Assembly (NCBI RefSeq): GCF_001458435.1
Contig: NZ_CYSF01000015.1
Location: 21,155-85,154, forward strand
Origin: Thalassovita mediterranea
Lineage (GTDB): Bacteria; Pseudomonadota; Alphaproteobacteria; Rhodobacterales; Rhodobacteraceae
Reading direction: 5' to 3'
Length of the DNA stretch: 64,000 nucleotides
Numbering within the stretch: the first letter of the stretch is position 1; the number at the start of each line of letters is the position of its first letter. The position numbers were made by a program, and so were the translations under genes. The notes beneath the pieces were generated by a model. It saw nothing but the letters and a program-made list of their open reading frames with translations, made no database searches and was not told the DNA's origin. Below are positions 63,459 through 64,000 of the stretch, in pieces.

Positions 63459-64000
63459 ATGAAAAAAGAACTACGCGACGAGATTAAAAAGCTTTGCCGC
63501 AAAGCGTTCGACAAGCAAAAATCTGAGAACGCTACTGTTGAAAAATATAAGACTAAGTTCACTAAAAGGACAGGTGTCGCTGCGGCAGACGGCTGGCCAA
63601 AAGGCCCAACTTATTCTCATAGGCATTTTGATCCTACACATTGCATCAAAAATGCGAATGTCCAAGCTAAAGCTATATGGGCTTCTGTTCTGGCTGGAAC
63701 GTACGAACCGACTCCTGCAGTGAGATACACAATACCAAAACCAACTGGTGGATTTCGCGAGATTATGGCGTTCTCCATCCCTGATACGGCGCTAGCTAAC
63801 ATCTTGTTCCGAGCTGCAAGAGACAGAAACCGAAAACGAATGTCTCCTTTCTCATATGCGTATCAACCTGATCGCAATGTGTTCGATGCCATCATTGCTC
63901 TTGGGCAATATCGCCCAGATGGAAAGCTGATCGCAGTACAAATTGATTTCGAAAAGTATTTTGATTCAATCCCAAGAAACTATCTTGAAAAACTCATCGA
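63459..64000 (+). CDS. Reverse transcriptase, 5' part (retron/DRT/UG type uncertain)
   Basis: The first 180 residues of a protein that runs off the window. A basic N-terminus of about 80 residues is followed by RT fingers: VRYTIPKPTGGFREIM (near 88-103), the helix-rich SPFSYAYQPDRNVFDAI (129-145), and palm motif A AVQIDFEKYFDSIPRNYLEKL, with the first catalytic aspartate at D163. The second catalytic motif (YxDD) is beyond the edge. The sequence is AT-rich with AAA, CTA, CTT and ATA codons unlike the neighbours, pointing to transfer. The start could also be GTG 63417. Retron marks (NAxxH, VTG) cannot be checked. DRT-type defence RT is the main hypothesis. Confidence 0.8.
   Translation, partial: MKKELRDEIKKLCRKAFDKQKSENATVEKYKTKFTKRTGVAAADGWPKGPTYSHRHFDPTHCIKNANVQAKAIWASVLAGTYEPTPAVRYTIPKPTGGFREIMAFSIPDTALANILFRAARDRNRKRMSPFSYAYQPDRNVFDAIIALGQYRPDGKLIAVQIDFEKYFDSIPRNYLEKLI

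Noticed and set aside
63459..64000. Firm assignment of the RT as a retron
   Set aside because: The residues that define retron RTs and the second catalytic motif lie outside the window, and the visible palm motif (FEKYFDSIP) is equally compatible with DRT/UG-type RTs.

Overview
The window looks like a high-GC chromosome segment of an alphaproteobacterium of the order Rhodobacterales (Roseobacter-type Rhodobacteraceae). The evidence is a RegB/SenC/RegA redox system near ahcY, a divL-like gene ahead of tsaE-amgK-murU-addB-addA-trxA with a canonical CtrA box, AddAB instead of RecBCD, and the block smr/mltA/tim44/fxsA/secB/dnaQ/coaE/aroE/maf facing rho/mnmE/mnmG/rsmG/parA/parB. The genus cannot be read from the sequence alone.

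Layout. 1-7.9 kb: 5' part of ahcY, two paralogous small secreted proteins, an HD hydrolase with a GNAT enzyme, a DJ-1/PfpI protein divergent from a LysR regulator, then senC-regA divergent from regB. 7.9-18.5 kb: a PAS protein that looks like a DivL lacking its kinase half, then a tightly overlapping run for tRNA modification (tsaE), cell-wall sugar recycling (amgK, murU), recombination repair (addB, addA) and thioredoxin. 18.6-24 kb: a capsule-type glycosyltransferase-like gene, hslV and hslU separated by a membrane protein gene, and a lipoprotein hydrolase. 24-38 kb: the replication-origin domain. The maf-rho gap (about 600 bp) carries DnaA boxes and an AT-rich tract and is the best oriC candidate. 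Three perfect parS sites lie at the starts of mnmG and rsmG and just after parB. 38-45 kb: hemW-rdgB-rph divergent from hrcA-grpE, then mutS. 45-63 kb: core metabolism and maintenance (malic enzyme, aminotransferase plus sulfotransferase-like pair, periplasmic MsrA, ribokinase, argG, ilvA, Hpt protein, two Nudix hydrolases, Hsp33, CCA enzyme, ABC exporter, RNA methyltransferase, L,D-transpeptidase).

At about 63.1 kb the character changes. The last 0.9 kb is more AT-rich, uses different codons and carries a run of RNA hairpins followed by the 5' part of a reverse-transcriptase gene that leaves the window. This is the most likely place for an unusual system (a retron- or DRT-type defence RT with a structured RNA), but the diagnostic parts lie beyond the right edge.

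Other non-routine signals are a two-copy structured intergenic repeat whose main stem shows compensatory base changes (3.3 kb and 61.1 kb), a long inverted repeat in the leader of one secreted-protein gene (1.25-1.33 kb), a TTG-started lipoprotein gene whose ribosome binding site lies inside the hslU terminator, and the apparent loss of the DivL kinase domain. No rRNA, tRNA, CRISPR array or insertion sequence was recognised.
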